Below, piece by piece: positions 24,001-35,333 of a stretch of DNA of 64,000 nt (the stretch's first letter is position 1; every line of letters starts with the position of its first letter). Source of the DNA: Caprimulgus europaeus (Eukaryota > Chordata > Aves > Caprimulgiformes > Caprimulgidae). The stretch lies in NCBI GenBank assembly GCA_907165065.1, contig OU015541.1:15130501-15194500 (forward strand), given 5' to 3'. A model generated the notes under the pieces. It was not told the DNA's origin and made no database searches. It saw nothing but the letters and a program-made list of their open reading frames with translations. Both the position numbers and the translations under genes were made by a program.

Positions 24001-27000
24001 TCAATATCCCACACGCTGCAAAATGGCACTTCTTGCCCCAGAGGCCTTCTGCACTCAGTCCTGCAAGGAACTGGCAGCACAGGGGTGCTACACTGCTTCT
24101 GCTGCTCCTGGGCAAGCTCCTCCCAACAACCTTAGCACAGCCCTGGGGAGCAAAAGGGCTCTACAAGAGGCAGAGCTCTGTCTACAGTGGTGTCTCCATT
24201 TCTCATTAAATATCAGGTGACAGCAGAAAGAAGAGCTTCTGTCAGCCAGACGGTTTTTCTGTCCTCGCTGTTGAAGGCAAGAGTTTGACTGGGCACAGGA
24301 ACAGGGCTGTGCAGAGTGGGTGCGTTTTAAACACCAGCACAGCCCGTCTGTGAAGCCAAGAAGCAGCCACCAAAGAGAATGCTGCTAATAGCAAAGTTTA
24401 AAACACCTTTACCTGTCCTGAAGATCCTTCTTCTCCAAGTCCCCCTTGACTTGTAAGCACATCACTTCCCCACTCTGATGGTTTCCTTCCTGTCCCACTT
24501 GCTGCTGTTCCTCATCCTTCAGGACAGGTCTACCCAGCGTGACGGACTCCCAGAGCTGTACTCCAAAGTTTAGGTGGGAGCAGTTCACAAGTATAGATCC
24601 AGAAAGCCTCATCTGCTCTGCCTTCAGCTCGGACAAATCTCTGAAGAGGAATAAAGAAAGAGCTCATGTTCACACCACCATCTCTCTCAGCTGACTCACT
24701 CACTCCCAAAACACAAAACTGTGCAGCAGTACAAGCTGGCAGGAAAGATGACATCTTTGTTGGGGACGAGTCGTTCATCTGACACTCTGGGATCAGGACA
24801 CACCTTGACACTTGAGCCATGAGTTTACTGGACAGTGGGGGAATGAGTCTGTTCTCTCCTCAGAGACAGCAGAAACGTATGGCACAGCCAGAAGGCTTCA
24901 AGGACCTCTAATTCATTGTTGCTCCTGCTCCATCTTATTAACACACTCTAATTAGCAGTAATGATGTAAGGAAGGTTACCAAGGTCTCCAGCTTTTAGAC
25001 CTACAGGATCAGCCTTAAGCGACCTGTTATCAACCCTTGGACGGCTGAGAGGCTCTGCCGGGAGCAGTGGGAAAAGAAAGCCAGAGAGACTGAAGGCAGA
25101 TTTTAACCTTTCCATTTAAGGGACTGCTCTCCATGCTGCATGCGTAGCTCCGGGGAGTCTCTGCCACCGTGTCCACCTCTGCCTGTGCCTGTCTTAATCT
25201 GCCCAAAGACCAACAGAGTCAAGTTCATGTGGTCAGGGCCTCTGCATTGCTTACAGCCCCTGCCCCTCAGTTGTGTCTGAAATCCAGCAGCCAACAAAAT
25301 GATTCTGAGAAGAGCCCAAAGCACGCTTCATGGCACTGCTTCAGACTGCCAAAGGAGAAATCTTATCTTTAGCCACAAGAAACGACACATCCAGGCTCAG
25401 AAAGCAGGTGTGAAGGGAAGCTCCATTTTCTCTGCCAGAGATCTACCCTTCACTTCTACTCACCGGTCAGTGGCAGTCTTCATGTCCAGGAAATGACGGC
25501 GGAACGTCACCACCTGGCGCCATAGGCTGAGTAGACGGTTATGTTCTCCACTTAAGTAGCTGTTATGAAGCTAAACACACAAAGACAACAAGAAATGCCA
25601 ATTCAGCCTTGGCTGTCACTGTGCAAGTCTTTCAGACAGGACAGAGTACAGCCACCATCACCAGGTCTCATTTAAGAACTTCAAAGGAGGGAACATCCGC
25701 GCTTCTCCTGCAGGAGTGGACATCAGCAAAGCAAACTGACCGTGATTCACCACCTCGCCTTGCAGAGGTGTCTAACAGTCTTGGTGGAGGAAGACAAACA
25801 AGGCCCTCCAAGACCAGTGGCAGCATTGCTTACAGCAGTCTATTGGGAAGGGGGGCCTGTCTTGTTCTTCTCTTGGCTAGTCTGAATCTGAAAACACACA
25901 GACCTCTCTGGTCACCACTGCTCTAGATGGAGATTGAGGAACTATTGAAGAGATGCGTGTTCATGTGTGACTGCCCTACAGTGCCCAGCAACAGCCAGCA
26001 TTTGCCTTTAAGCCCGAGCAGTATGGTCACAGCAGGTGGGCATCTTCCATCACCACAATTTGCTGACACTCCTCCACCTCACACCCCTGTCTTCTGCTCG
26101 TCAACACCAATACATCCTCAACGGAGCCACACCTTCCACACAGCAAGTTCTCTATGCCAGAACATTCCCATGCCACTCTGGCGTCACAGCTGACACGCCC
26201 ATGGCCTGTCCTTACCTCATGTTCCTTGCGCCATTCCCCCTCCTTCAATTCCAGCTCCTCCCGGGCCCTCATCCAATCTGCCGTCAGTTTCCCAACATCT
26301 TCTTTGAGGGCTGAATTAACCTCATGAGCTTTATTGAGGTGCTCCCGCAGGAGAGTGTTCACTTCTGCCAGATTCTCACACCTTGGAAAGGGAGAAACAG
26401 CAACAAGGTCACTGAACAACTGCTGTCCACAAGCAGCGTCCCCGTGATTTTCCAACTCCCTCAACACTGACTCTGTTGTCAAACTGAGGGGCAGTAAAAG
26501 TGCTTTCTAGGATTAACTGAGACCTCTCTGTGATGACAAACTCATTTGCTTCTCTGTGCTTTGAGCCTTCGATTTCCATCTCCAATTTTGGTTCCCCCTT
26601 CCTCTTCAACTTTGGTGACACCCACAGTTGGGCTATTGCCTCCCCATCATGCTGTCTGATCACCACCTTTGGCGAGCGTTGTCCCGAGTCACTCACCCAC
26701 CGAGCCCTAGAATAATTTAGGCTGGAAAGGAACCTTTGGAGGTCACCCAGAACAAACCCCCGCTCAAAACAGCCATTCAGCAGACAACACGATGACTGCG
26801 CCACTGAAAACAGACTGGGGACCTTTCTCCTCACAAAGCGGTTTGTACAACCACTTCCCCTGGGCAGATGAGGTAGCACCAACAGCTTTTCCCTCACTTC
26901 CATGAGCATCCAGGGTCCCAAGTATGAGGGAACGCTTCTCCCTTGTACCTCTGCTGCTCTTCTTCCAGTTGAAGCAGGGCTTTCTCCAGGCTCTGGTCTC

Positions 27001-28929
27001 CTCTGGCTTCCCACCTGCCTGGAAGGGACCCCTTGAGAACAAAGGAAATGTTTAGTCAAATTCTTGTGTTCCCTTCACTACTGTTGGCATCCATCGCTTT
27101 CCCCTCTCTTTGTTGTGTGTCTCAGGAGCTCGTGGCTTCTTCCAAGCATAACAGCGTTGTGACTACGGAGAGGAAGGGAGGGCGAGGATGATACTTAATG
27201 CGAGTGGCTCTCCTCAGACTCCCACTGTCGCACTCACAGCTCGGTAACCTCAGCTCATGACCGTGAGCGCTCGCTTCACCTTGAAGCCCAGGAATGCTCT
27301 CCTACTCTCCTACCCTTCGTTTCCTACGTTTACTTTAGCTGTGAAGCAGAGAGAAAGGCACAGAGCCAGCTCTGTACCTTGAACACCAGCATTCCGGCCT
27401 TCCAAAATGCTACATTTCAACTGATTCTTTTTCAGAGACACCCATATCATGGAACTGGCAGTGGAGCCCTCTCCTGAGGCCTCGGGCAAATGTTACTCCA
27501 GCCATAAAGCACTCTTTCACAAAACTAAAATCCTTCTCGACAGGGTTTTCTGGACTGGTGTTACTGGGCCTACTGGCTGCTCTGAGAATGGCAACCGGAC
27601 AAAACACTGACGGCCAAACTTGCCGCGAGCGCTTCTTTATACCCTCAGAGAGCAAAATCTTGTTTTCTTCTGTCACGGCTTTGGGAGGTTTTTTTGCCCG
27701 TGTTAACGAATGCTGCGTGCACTATCTTTAGTTAGCAACCTGCACACTCACCCCTCCTGCTTCCAGTCGCTGCTCCAACTCTCGACACCGAGTGCGGTAC
27801 TGCAGTACCTAGATGGATACAGAGACCGAAGGTGAGCGAACGCAGCTGGCGACAGACTCGGCTCCTCCTGCATTAGCTTTTCCCTAAGCCTTTCCAGCCC
27901 AAGCACAGGACATTTCACAGTGCTGCCGACACAGCCAACGAGAGGCCGTTGCGATCTAGGGAAGCTTCACTCGATCTCATGTCCTGAGACAGGGTTTCCT
28001 TCACACAGCGTGCGACCTGCTCAGCTGAAGACAGCGATGGCAGGCAGAGCGATGGGACAGACTCAGCCAGCCATGCCGGCCCTATGGCCACCCCGTACCC
28101 CCAGATGCTATTTCCAAGGGGCTCAAAGTCCAGCGGCTCCCGGCAGGGACAGGAATGAGCTTTCACCATCGCTTGTCGCTACTGAGCAAGTGAAGCGCGT
28201 TCCGAGCACAGTCCCGCTCAGCCGCTGCAGAACGCGGGGTTCTGCTCGGCTGCGGCAGACAAGCCGGGGCAAGAAAAGCAGGACGAGCTCCCAGCAGCGC
28301 CGGGACCACCGTCGGGCACCGGGCCGGGCCGGGCACGGCCTGCCCCGACCCTCCGCCCAGGGCTGCCGCCCTCCGCGCTGTCAGCGCTCCTGCGCCCCGG
28401 GCCAAGCCGGACAGGGCTGCCTCTGCCCGGGACCGGCCGAACCCGCCCCGCCGGCTCGACTCCTGTCTCCGGGACAGCGCCGGCTCCCGCGGCCCGGCAG
28501 AGGCGTTCGCACGCCGGGCACCTTTCTTTCCGGCCGGGAGAGGGCGAGCGAGAGGCGCGGGAGGGTGACAGCGGGAGCGCCGAGCGCCTGGGCGGGCCGG
28601 GCGGAGCAGGGCGGCTCCCGGCGCCTCCTCCCGGAGCTCCGAGCTACCGGCTCCGCACCGTCCCGCCCTCGGCAGCACCGGGCAGGGCCCTGGGGAAGGC
28701 GCCGTTGGGGCCGCGCGTTCGCCCCCGAGATGGCCGCCGCTGAGTCCCCCCACAGCGCGGCGCGGGCGGCCCGGGCACCCCAGCCCCGCTCCCGGGCAGC
28801 TCCCCTGGGCCGGGCGCCCCCGCTCCTCACCTTCGCCTGCAGCTTCTGCACCAGCACCGCTTGCCGCTGCCGGGCCTCCTGCGAGCTCTGCAGCCGGCGC
28901 TGCAGGGAGACCGGGCTCCGCGCCGCCAT
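9096..28929 (-). CDS. CEP250: CEP250 (C-NAP1)-like centrosomal coiled-coil protein, 24 coding exons
   Basis: CEP250 anchors the rootletin linker at the proximal ends of centrioles. Exons in transcript order: 28831-28929, 27752-27808, 26949-27031, 26216-26381, 25464-25570, 24413-24640, 23767-23863, 23205-23398, 21956-22083, 21581-21750, 20608-20787, 19905-20039, 19428-19571, 18686-18987, 17261-17420, 16174-16486, 15633-15760, 15249-15369, 14043-14197, 11667-13121, 11054-11206, 10514-10627, 10297-10347, 9096-9137. All junctions are GT-AG, phases agree, and the sum is 4782 bases (1,593 aa plus stop). Diagnostic matches: SQEARQRQAVLVQKLQAK (exon 1), RLLSLWRQVVTFRRHFLDMK (exon 5), KEKELLVHEKAALEVRL (exon 8), QQLEHLQRAVARLEVEKMEL (exon 21). 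The protein is nearly all coiled coil. Compared with human CEP250 (about 2,440 aa) a block of several hundred residues is missing at residue 279/280, the large exon is shorter, and the last 60 or so residues are cut off. The exon 19 donor could also lie 18 bases further on. Confidence 0.85.
11667..13121 (-). other. Large coiled-coil exon of CEP250-like gene
   Basis: This 1,455-base exon encodes residues 990-1474. It consists of near-repeats of a roughly 35-residue unit (for example QQEQIRELEKQQEKDR, QDQMRMLEKQEEMHKATL), which is how the long exon of vertebrate CEP250 is built. It has no stop and no frame break. The difference in length from mammals is most easily explained by loss or gain of whole repeat units. 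Confidence 0.8.
20447..20573 (+). mobile_element. LTR 3'-end fragment in a CEP250 intron
   Basis: Contains the same motifs as the second half of the local LTR family (ATCTCAACCCATGATTTT, then a G-rich stretch) and ends in CTAAAACCACCACA, typical of avian ERV LTR ends. It is inserted antisense to the gene, 35 bases away from the donor of exon 11. Confidence 0.6.
20968..21030 (-). mobile_element. Short CR1 3'-end remnant
   Basis: A roughly 60-base match to the CR1 end (AGAATCATTTAGGCTGG followed by AAGACCTTTAAGATCATTG) in an intron. Only the tail is recognisable. Confidence 0.6.
26704..26762 (-). mobile_element. Short CR1 3'-end remnant
   Basis: Resembles the piece at 20968 (AGAATAATTTAGGCTGG, then GGAACCTTTGGAGGTCACCC). 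It lies in the intron between exons 3 and 4 of the CEP250-like gene. Confidence 0.5.
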
Positions 28930-29480
28930 GGCCCTCCGCTCGCCAGCCGGGCCCGCCGCCCGAGGGGTTCCGCCGCCTGACAGGCCCCGCGGCGGGGGCT
29001 GCTCCGCGGCCTGGCCCCGGCGGACGGCGCTCAGGCGTCTCCGGGCCGCGGCCGGGCGCCTGCCCCGGCGGGGCGGAGGGGTTCCCCCTGCCCGCCGGGG
29101 GCGACCAGCAGCCGGGCCGCGGTGCGGGAGAGCCGGGCTCGCTCGGGGCTGCTCTGGGGCAGCGCTTCCCTTCTCGCTCCTCACTGACGGATCCGCGCCG
29201 GGCTGCGGTGCTGCCGCGGGGGAGAGGCCGCCTCGGCAGCGCTTTGCTCCAGCGAGTTGTGCTCAGAGGCTGTGAACGGCCCCGGAGAACGTTGCGGGCA
29301 AAACGCTCCCTCGAGCGCGAGGAAACCAACGGTCCCTGGCCGCAGAGCGGCGCGGGGGGCGCACGGGGAGCCGGGGGCGAGGCGGGCGGGACCGCAGGGA
29401 CAGGAGGAAAGGTCCCTGGCCCCGGGGAGCCGAGGGAACAGCCAGAGCTTTCTCCTGAACGCTCCAGCCCTCGGCCGCCG
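28200..29480 (-). promoter_or_regulatory. CpG island over CEP250-like exon 1
   Basis: About 1.3 kb are very GC-rich and CpG-dense, centred on the first coding exon (start codon at 28929 in a GGCCATGG context). The window's longest unbroken frames (27920-29275 plus and 28163-29755 minus) fall here but have no domain content and are by-products of base composition. Transcription toward lower coordinates starts here. Whether the opposite strand is also transcribed cannot be told from sequence. Confidence 0.7.
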
Positions 29481-29719
29481 CTGGAGCCGGAGGCCCGGCT
29501 GGTCCCAACCCAAACCCACGCAGGCGGAATGGCCGAGTCTTTTTCTGCCTCCTGTGCAGCAGCAGCGGGACAGACCGCGAGCGCTCGGAGAGCAACCGGA
29601 ATGGGAGAGAAAACGGCACATTCCCAGGACAGCGCGCTCTCTCGATTGAGCTCAGTCCCCTTGGCCTTCACTACCCTGTTACATGAGTTCACATCTTCAC
29701 CACTCGAGTCGGGAGGTTT

Positions 29720-30305
29720 TGTGGTGGTTTCACTGCTTTGGCTGCAACCAAACACAGTCGCTCTCTCACTCTCGGCGCCTGCCAGGGAGTTAGGGAGAGA
29801 ATTGGAAGGGTAAAAGTAAGGAAAACCATGGGTTGAGATAAAACAAATTTATTAATTGAACTAAAATAAGAATTACAATAACAGTAAGAATATACAATTG
29901 AGTGATGCCCAGTGCAATTGCTCATGCCGAGCCTGTGCCAGCAATCCTGGAGCAGAGACAGTCCTGAAACTGAAACCACAAAGAGTGAGCCTGAGAGGTC
30001 CCTGAGAGAATGCCCCTGTTTTCTGGTCAACCCTGGTTAATGCACTGACATGATGTGACATGATCTGGAATATCTCCCTGGCACATCCCAATGCCAGTTT
30101 GGGGTTTGCTATTCACTGCGCTTCTCCCTCCCAGTCCTAATGCAGCTGTGAAGCAGCCAAACACCGCGGCCTTGGGCTCCAGCAGCAGCTAAAACATTAG
30201 TACTTTATCAACATTCTTCTCATAACAAATCCCACACTGAAACTAAAACACAACTATTCTGGGTACTAAGAAGAGCATTAACTCTATCCTAGCAAAACCA
30301 GGACA
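29720..30305 (-). mobile_element. Solo LTR with 5-bp target duplication
   Basis: Full-length copy of the local LTR family, about 586 bases, with TGTCCTGG at its 5' tip (reverse strand, near 30305) and CCACCACA at its 3' tip (29720). The flanks carry the same GGTTT at 29715-29719 and 30306-30310, the expected target-site duplication. No internal retroviral sequence remains, so it is a recombined solo LTR. It lies just upstream of the CEP250-like CpG island. Confidence 0.75.
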
Positions 30306-30310
30306 GGTTT

Positions 30311-32067
30311 TATTACTTACAACCCCTAACACTTAATTTGTGCACTTAGGAGCAAAGAAAAATAGCCAGTGGGGAGAGCACTCATCCTTCTGTCACGGTG
30401 CGGGCATCCCTTGTGTCACTCTGGGAAGCACGAAAGCCTCAGCAGTCCAGCTGTGTTGGATCTGCTTGAAAGGCTTTTTGGACAAGCTGATGTTTTACAC
30501 CTTACCCCTTGGTCCATGTTATTTCTAAAAGTCATCAGAGTCTGACAAAAGTGTCACACCAGCGAGAGATGATTTCAGCCTTCAGGAGGGGTCTGCAGAG
30601 CCATGGGAGTGGCATCAGATTGTAATGACCACTGCAGATCTTCAGTATGCTGTAGATTATGCAGACCTATTACAATATTTCATTTAATGTAATATTTCAT
30701 CTCATTATGATGTAGACCTATGATAGTATTTAATTTTGATGCTCTACAGGACATTTTGCTTTCAAATAACGCCCTCTTGCACATACCATATGAATGCATC
30801 TGTACTGTTTTCTTGGCCCGGCTGGGTCTGCAAGCAGACAGTTGCTTTCATGTGGAACCAAAGCAAATAAAACCTGTGGACCCAGGCTGCCATGGACATC
30901 TCCATCTCGGAGGTCTCAAACTGTGTTCCCGGGCGTAGGAGCTCCACTGAGCGCTCTGCAGGGGCTAGCAGTAGCCCTCACAGCTGGACAGAGTCCTGTA
31001 AGGAGAGGCTGTTCCTGTAGAGCCATTTGAGTGCCTGGACTTAATCCTCAGCACTGACTTCTGGAATAACTAATCAGTGTCTGCTCAGCTCCATGCATGT
31101 GACAGAGTCCAGCCTTGGTCCAGCCTTGGACTCCAGCTGATAACCCAAGGTGCTGTGAAACAGTCAGAGATGTTGACGTGGCTGTGAAGGGCCAGCCTGG
31201 TGATATGGTCAGCAGATCCTACTGGACCTGAGCAGCCAGCTACTGTATCATGTAGCACCTGTATTGTGTACTGATACCACATAATACCTTTATCTGCAAG
31301 GTTTTCCCGTCACCTGAGGTGTCATAATGCTCAATTAACCTGATACTGTTAAACAGAATATCTGTCTGTAATAAATTTGATCATATTCATTTTTATATGA
31401 TCAAATCAGGGAAAGGCTTTCCAGAATTATTTTCATGATAAGTACGAGTGTCCTCTGGCCCTGACGAGGTTTGACAGCCAGCTCATAGCGTTTGCTGCCG
31501 TAGTCAGATATTCTAACGGACAGATCAGATCAGCTGTGTAACAGCTTTTGTGTTACAGCATCTAATTGATTCCACAAGCAGAGATAACTTCAGGGCAAAA
31601 CAACGACAAAAGACAGTCATGAGGATGAAGTGTTACTCAAAGACCAGACGGTAAGGCCAATAATTCTGTACTCTACAGTAACAAACAGAAGACTCAGTTC
31701 CTGTTTTAGCTACTACTTTTCATATGGTATTGAAACGTCTGTCTTTGTGCAGGGCCAAGTAATGACTTAATTATTCCTTTGATTGAGGTGTTGAACAAAA
31801 GAAAAAAGAATACGAAGCTTCATAAAGGCATTGAAAATACCTTCGCTCACTGGCACCCTCTGTTCCCTCCCTGGCAGGAGCTCAGGGTTCCTGTGAAAGC
31901 CACCTGGATGGGTGCAGGGCTGTCTGGGTTTCGTGGTGCAGTAGACCCATTCTGAGCTTTTCTGTGGTCCCAAACAAGCACTGAATTAACAGTCTCCTTC
32001 AGCGCTGGAGAGATGTGGGGAAACAATTACTGCAGAAAGAACGAGAGGCTTCAGGTTTTTTTGCTTT
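30311..32067. other. Intergenic, nothing recognised
   Basis: No exon, repeat family or RNA gene could be supported. The sequence is moderately AT-rich with scattered stop codons in every frame. Confidence 0.5.
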
Positions 32068-32435
32068 GTGTCCTTGGAGGGTTGCGAGCGATGGAGGAAA
32101 CTCTGCGAGCCAACTCAATGTGAGTGATAAGGCATAGTTCACTTTATTGCTCTCATTAAGCCATATTTATACAGGCTACGATAGTTATTCCTACTCATCC
32201 TTTGCTAATTGGCTTAAGCTCTAAACGTTACATTTACATGGTCCTCCTACTTGCGGTTTAACGGTAAAGCATTCTCTACATTTTTCACACACTCACTTTC
32301 TCAAGGTTGTTTACCAGATTGAGATAAAGTCACAGTGTCAGTATTTGGTACTTTTCCACTGCGGCCTGCTGAATGTTAGACCAGACTTCTGCTCGTACAA
32401 CCATTCTGCCTTGCCCTCTGAGCCATTCCCTAACA
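32068..32435 (-). mobile_element. 3' LTR of a minus-strand provirus
   Basis: Begins (minus strand) with TGTTAGGGAATGG directly after a polypurine tract (32436-32455, AAAAAGAAAAAGGGGGATA) and ends near 32068 in GGACACA. An AATAAAG signal lies at about 32141-32147. Only the 3' end of this element is present in the window. Confidence 0.6.
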
Positions 32436-32455
32436 TATCCCCCTTTTTCTTTTTG

Positions 32456-32815
32456 TACGAGCAGAGCTTGTCCTGCAACACACTCAGTCATTTTTCTAAA
32501 CCAGGATACAACACAGCTCAAACATAAAAGGCCAACTAGTACAATGATTAAAAGTAACAGCATGCTTTGCAACAAGCTTTTAAACCATCCTCCCAGTCCC
32601 AACCAGTTTGTTAGACCTTCTGGGCCAAAGAAACCCATGTCCTTTTGAATTTTCTGAGCGTGGTCCATGAGTTGTTGTATTTCTTTATGGAGAGATCTCG
32701 ACTTATTTTCTAGGTCCATACAACAGAGGCCCTCAAAGTTTTCACAGCCGGATTTATACCCTTTATCACAATACATGCGAGCTAAACACATACAGCAATT
32801 GGTTAAACACTCTTA
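32456..32815 (-). pseudogene. Retroviral envelope transmembrane subunit fragment
   Basis: The minus frame (open 32330-32791) shows the C-X6-C-C motif (CENFEGLCC) of alpha/gamma-type transmembrane subunits. A long hydrophobic anchor (SMLLLLIIVLVGLLCLSCVV) and a basic tail ending at the polypurine tract follow. The N-terminal ectodomain is lost after about 32800. This is an old, incomplete gene of an endogenous retrovirus. Confidence 0.75.
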
Positions 32816-33058
32816 AGCATGAGCTCTAAATATGACACAACAGGTGGCTTAGCTCTGTTCACGCCGAGGACGGTAACAGGGCACTCCTACTTTGCGGTTA
32901 CCAGCTAAAGCTACTCCCTTCTTTTTCCCAACTTAGTTTTGCTAAAGTTGTTCATGTGCAGTCTCAAGGACAAGTCAGTATCCTGGAGACTTCTGCTAAT
33001 TCACCCTGACCGTGCATTTGCTTGTTATACTTATGTCAAGGGCCTAAGCTGGCTACTG

Positions 33059-33645
33059 CACAGAATCACAGAATCACAGAACCACAGACTGTCAGGGATT
33101 GGAAGGGACCTCGAAAGCTCATCCAGTCCAACCCCCCTGCCGGAGCAGGAACACCCAGATGAGATCACACAGGAAGGCGTCCAGGCGGGTCCCGAATGTC
33201 TCCAGAGGAGACCCCACAACCCCGCTGGGCAGCCTGCTCCAGCACCCTGCCACCCTCACAGCAAAGAAGTTCCCTCTCAAACCCAAGTGGAACCTCCTGC
33301 GCTCCAGCTTGTACCCATTGCCCCTTGTCCTATCATTGGACATCACTGTGAAGAGCCTGGCTCCATCCTCCTGACACTCACCCTTCAAATATTTACAAAC
33401 ATCAATAAGGTCACCCCTCAGCCTCCTCTTCTCCAAGCTAAAGAGGCCCAGCTCCCTCAGCTCCCCCTCACAAGGGAGATGCTCCACTCCCTTCATCATT
33501 TTGGTGGCTCTGTGCTGGACTCTCTCAAGCAGTTCCCTGTCCTTCTTGAACTGTGGGGCCCAGAACTGGACACAACACTCCAGAAGTGGCCTCACCAGGG
33601 CAGAGTAGAGGGGGAAGAAGAACCTCTCTTGACCTACCAACCTAC
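33059..33645 (-). mobile_element. CR1 LINE fragment in left arm
   Basis: The 3' end starts with repeated CACAGAATCACAGAAT-type octamers at 33059, followed by the standard CR1 end. The minus frame 33119-33640 carries [18 protein letters not shown] and neighbours. It is truncated at about 33645 next to a short CTAAC-type repeat. The same copy is at 63240-63842 in the right arm. Confidence 0.85.
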
Positions 33646-34417
33646 TAACCTACTAACGGCCTAAACCATTTCAATACCCTCGCTGCTTCTGCTGAGCCTC
33701 TGATTGTACAACATCTCTAGTGATCCGTGACCCGTCCCGTAGCCATTCTGCACCAGAGGGTAAACATTGCAGTCCCTGATAAAGGGCGTCCATTCAGTGC
33801 AGCATCAGGTAGAGCAGCTTACTTTTCAGGTTACTGTGAAATGAGCAAGAAATGGGAAACGTGCCCTTGGTGAGCTGGGTCGGGGCAATGAGATGGCATA
33901 AAGCTGTCAGCTTCCTCTCCAAACTCTTTCTGCTGGTTGGTAAAACACACGTGACTCAGCCTGTCTCATTTTCACTTCTGTCAGAGACATCTTCTTCTGT
34001 AGAAACATGATCACCTCTGCCCTGCAAGCTGGATCTTCTCTGTCCTAATGAGGTGAGGACCTTATTCTTCTGAGCAGCAGCAGCTGTTTTGTGTCTGGAG
34101 GAGCTGGAACTCCTTTCTGCTTACAGAAGGGTTTGTGTTTTCTTTCCCTGGGAGTTGTTCTCTCTTTGGGGCATGTCTGGCTTGATCCATCTGTTTTTTC
34201 CTTTTAATTGCAGGATTCACTGACTCCTTGATCTATCACTCGGCATGTGCCATCCAGAAGAAAATCTGACCTGGGAAGACAACATTAAGAAACCACTTCA
34301 CCCCACAAAAAAAGAAACCAACCCAAACAACCTTAAAGGAGAACCCAGCAGGTTTTTTGAAACACAAGTGCACAAGGGAAGAGCTTTGGAATTACCATAT
34401 GGCCCTGACTGCTCTGG

Positions 34418-34608
34418 CCGGGAGCTGTCAGAGCTGCTCCTTAGCAGCCATGGTCAGGGAGCCCAGAGCTGCTGTTCTGGAGGCAGAGACGCAGAAGCTG
34501 GATCGGTCTCTGAACCTGAACTTGGGCACTAGTATGGACCGTCAGTCTCCTGTGAGACAGCTGTTGCCTTCAACAACCAGATCTGCCAGAAGCGGTGACC
34601 TGAGGTAA
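34418..34608 (+). pseudogene. CEP250 last exon, frameshifted (left arm)
   Basis: Contains the true C-terminal end of a CEP250 protein: MVREPRAAVLEAETQKL, then a serine/threonine-rich tail ending STTRSARSGDLR and a TAA stop at 34606-34608. Compared with the copies at about 9050 and 44180, a 17-base deletion between ELSEL and LAA shifts the frame. It therefore cannot complete a normal protein. It is on the strand opposite to the main CEP250-like gene. Confidence 0.75.
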
Positions 34609-34759
34609 CAGGAGCAGTGTAGAGCAAAAAGCCTCAGCAGGAGCCAAATCAGGGACCGGAGCCCAAAGGAAGATGAAAGCTCAGAGCGCAGTGTTCACTG
34701 CAGGAGCTCCAGCAGAAGCAGCGGTGGGACAAAACTGGTGCTAGCTTGTGAGGATGGGG

Positions 34760-34955
34760 TCAGTCGTAGGCCAGGAAAAGCAGGATGCACCTGATGAGCA
34801 GGTACAACTCCTTCCATTTCCAAAGCTCTCCATCACAGTGTGGCTCCAGGTGGGCTTTCTCTGTGCAGAGCTCTTCAGTTGCTCTTTTACACAAGCCCAG
34901 CTTCTCCTGCTCAGAGATCCTTGCTCTCTCCATCTCAACCACTTTATCTGACAGA
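34760..34955 (-). pseudogene. CEP250 coiled-coil exon fragment (left arm)
   Basis: The minus frame reads KVVEMERARISEQEKL, then CKRATEELCTEKAHLE, corresponding to a CEP250 segment that falls in the block absent from the main gene here. The exon is cut at 34955 by the inverted-repeat boundary. After the coiled coil the frame runs into unrelated codons and a stop. Confidence 0.6.
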
Positions 34956-34966
34956 AATAAGAGGTT

Positions 34967-35117
34967 GCTAGCCCGGCAGCAAAGCTCGCTGGCCGAGACA
35001 AAAATGCCGGCGACTTCTTGCCTCCCAACTTATGATTCCCTGTCAAGTTGGGCCTTAGCGTGACCGAGGCTGTAGGAGGGAAGAAGATGAGACAGGTTAC
35101 AGCAGGGAAAAATGCCC
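34967..35117 (-). repeat. Flank shared by FSIP2-like copies 2 and 3
   Basis: This sequence downstream of copy 2 is repeated in inverted orientation at 51392-51542 downstream of copy 3, but is absent after copy 1. It therefore shows that copies 2 and 3 are the most closely related pair, at least at this end. Confidence 0.75.
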
Positions 35118-35178
35118 AGACACAGTGTGGCCTGGCTTGAATGAAGGAAGGCACAAGTAAGCCCTCGGGAGTCAAGTC

Positions 35179-35184
35179 TTTATT
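35179..35184 (-). terminator. Polyadenylation signal of FSIP2-like copy 2
   Basis: AATAAA on the minus strand, at the position equivalent to copy 1. Confidence 0.7.
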
Positions 35185-35333
35185 GCAAGCCCAAGGGTGT
35201 CAAGTCAGTGTTTGCTGCCTGGTGGAGCTGCCCAGGGGCTCGACACCTCTGTTGCCACACAGCTCCTCAGGACATCGTCCACAAGCCTCCCAGCTGACGC
35301 CCTCGCTTCTGGCACGGGCTGCTGGGGCTCGCC

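Larger units (their letters stand above)
9138..28830 (-). other. Introns of the CEP250-like gene
   Basis: The longest are 9138-10296, 13122-14042, 14198-15248, 17421-18685, 22084-23204 and 27809-28830. I found no additional exon, RNA gene or long repeat in them apart from the small LTR and CR1 pieces listed separately. The intron between exons 7 and 8 (23399-23766) is only 368 bases, so the missing CEP250 middle is not hidden there. Intron 23 (9138-10296) and the last two exons are duplicated in inverted form at 42864-44350. Confidence 0.6.
32900..34955 (+). repeat. Inverted repeat, left arm
   Basis: Reverse complement of 61944-64000 with only occasional single-base differences (for example one amino-acid change in a 173-codon CR1 frame and one in a 95-codon frame). 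The outer end continues past the right edge of the window, so the arm may be longer. The inner end is sharp and lies inside a CEP250 coiled-coil exon. Arm spacing is about 27 kb. Confidence 0.9.

Noticed and set aside
27920-29755. Long open frames of 451 codons (plus) and 530 codons (minus)
   Set aside because: They lie in the CpG island, overlap each other, have low-complexity P/R/G/A-rich content and no domain. Only the short CEP250-like exon 1 in a third frame is supported.
33059-33110. Short repeats near CR1 ends as a CRISPR-like array
   Set aside because: They are the tandem octamers of CR1 3' ends in an animal genome; no spacers of regular length exist.
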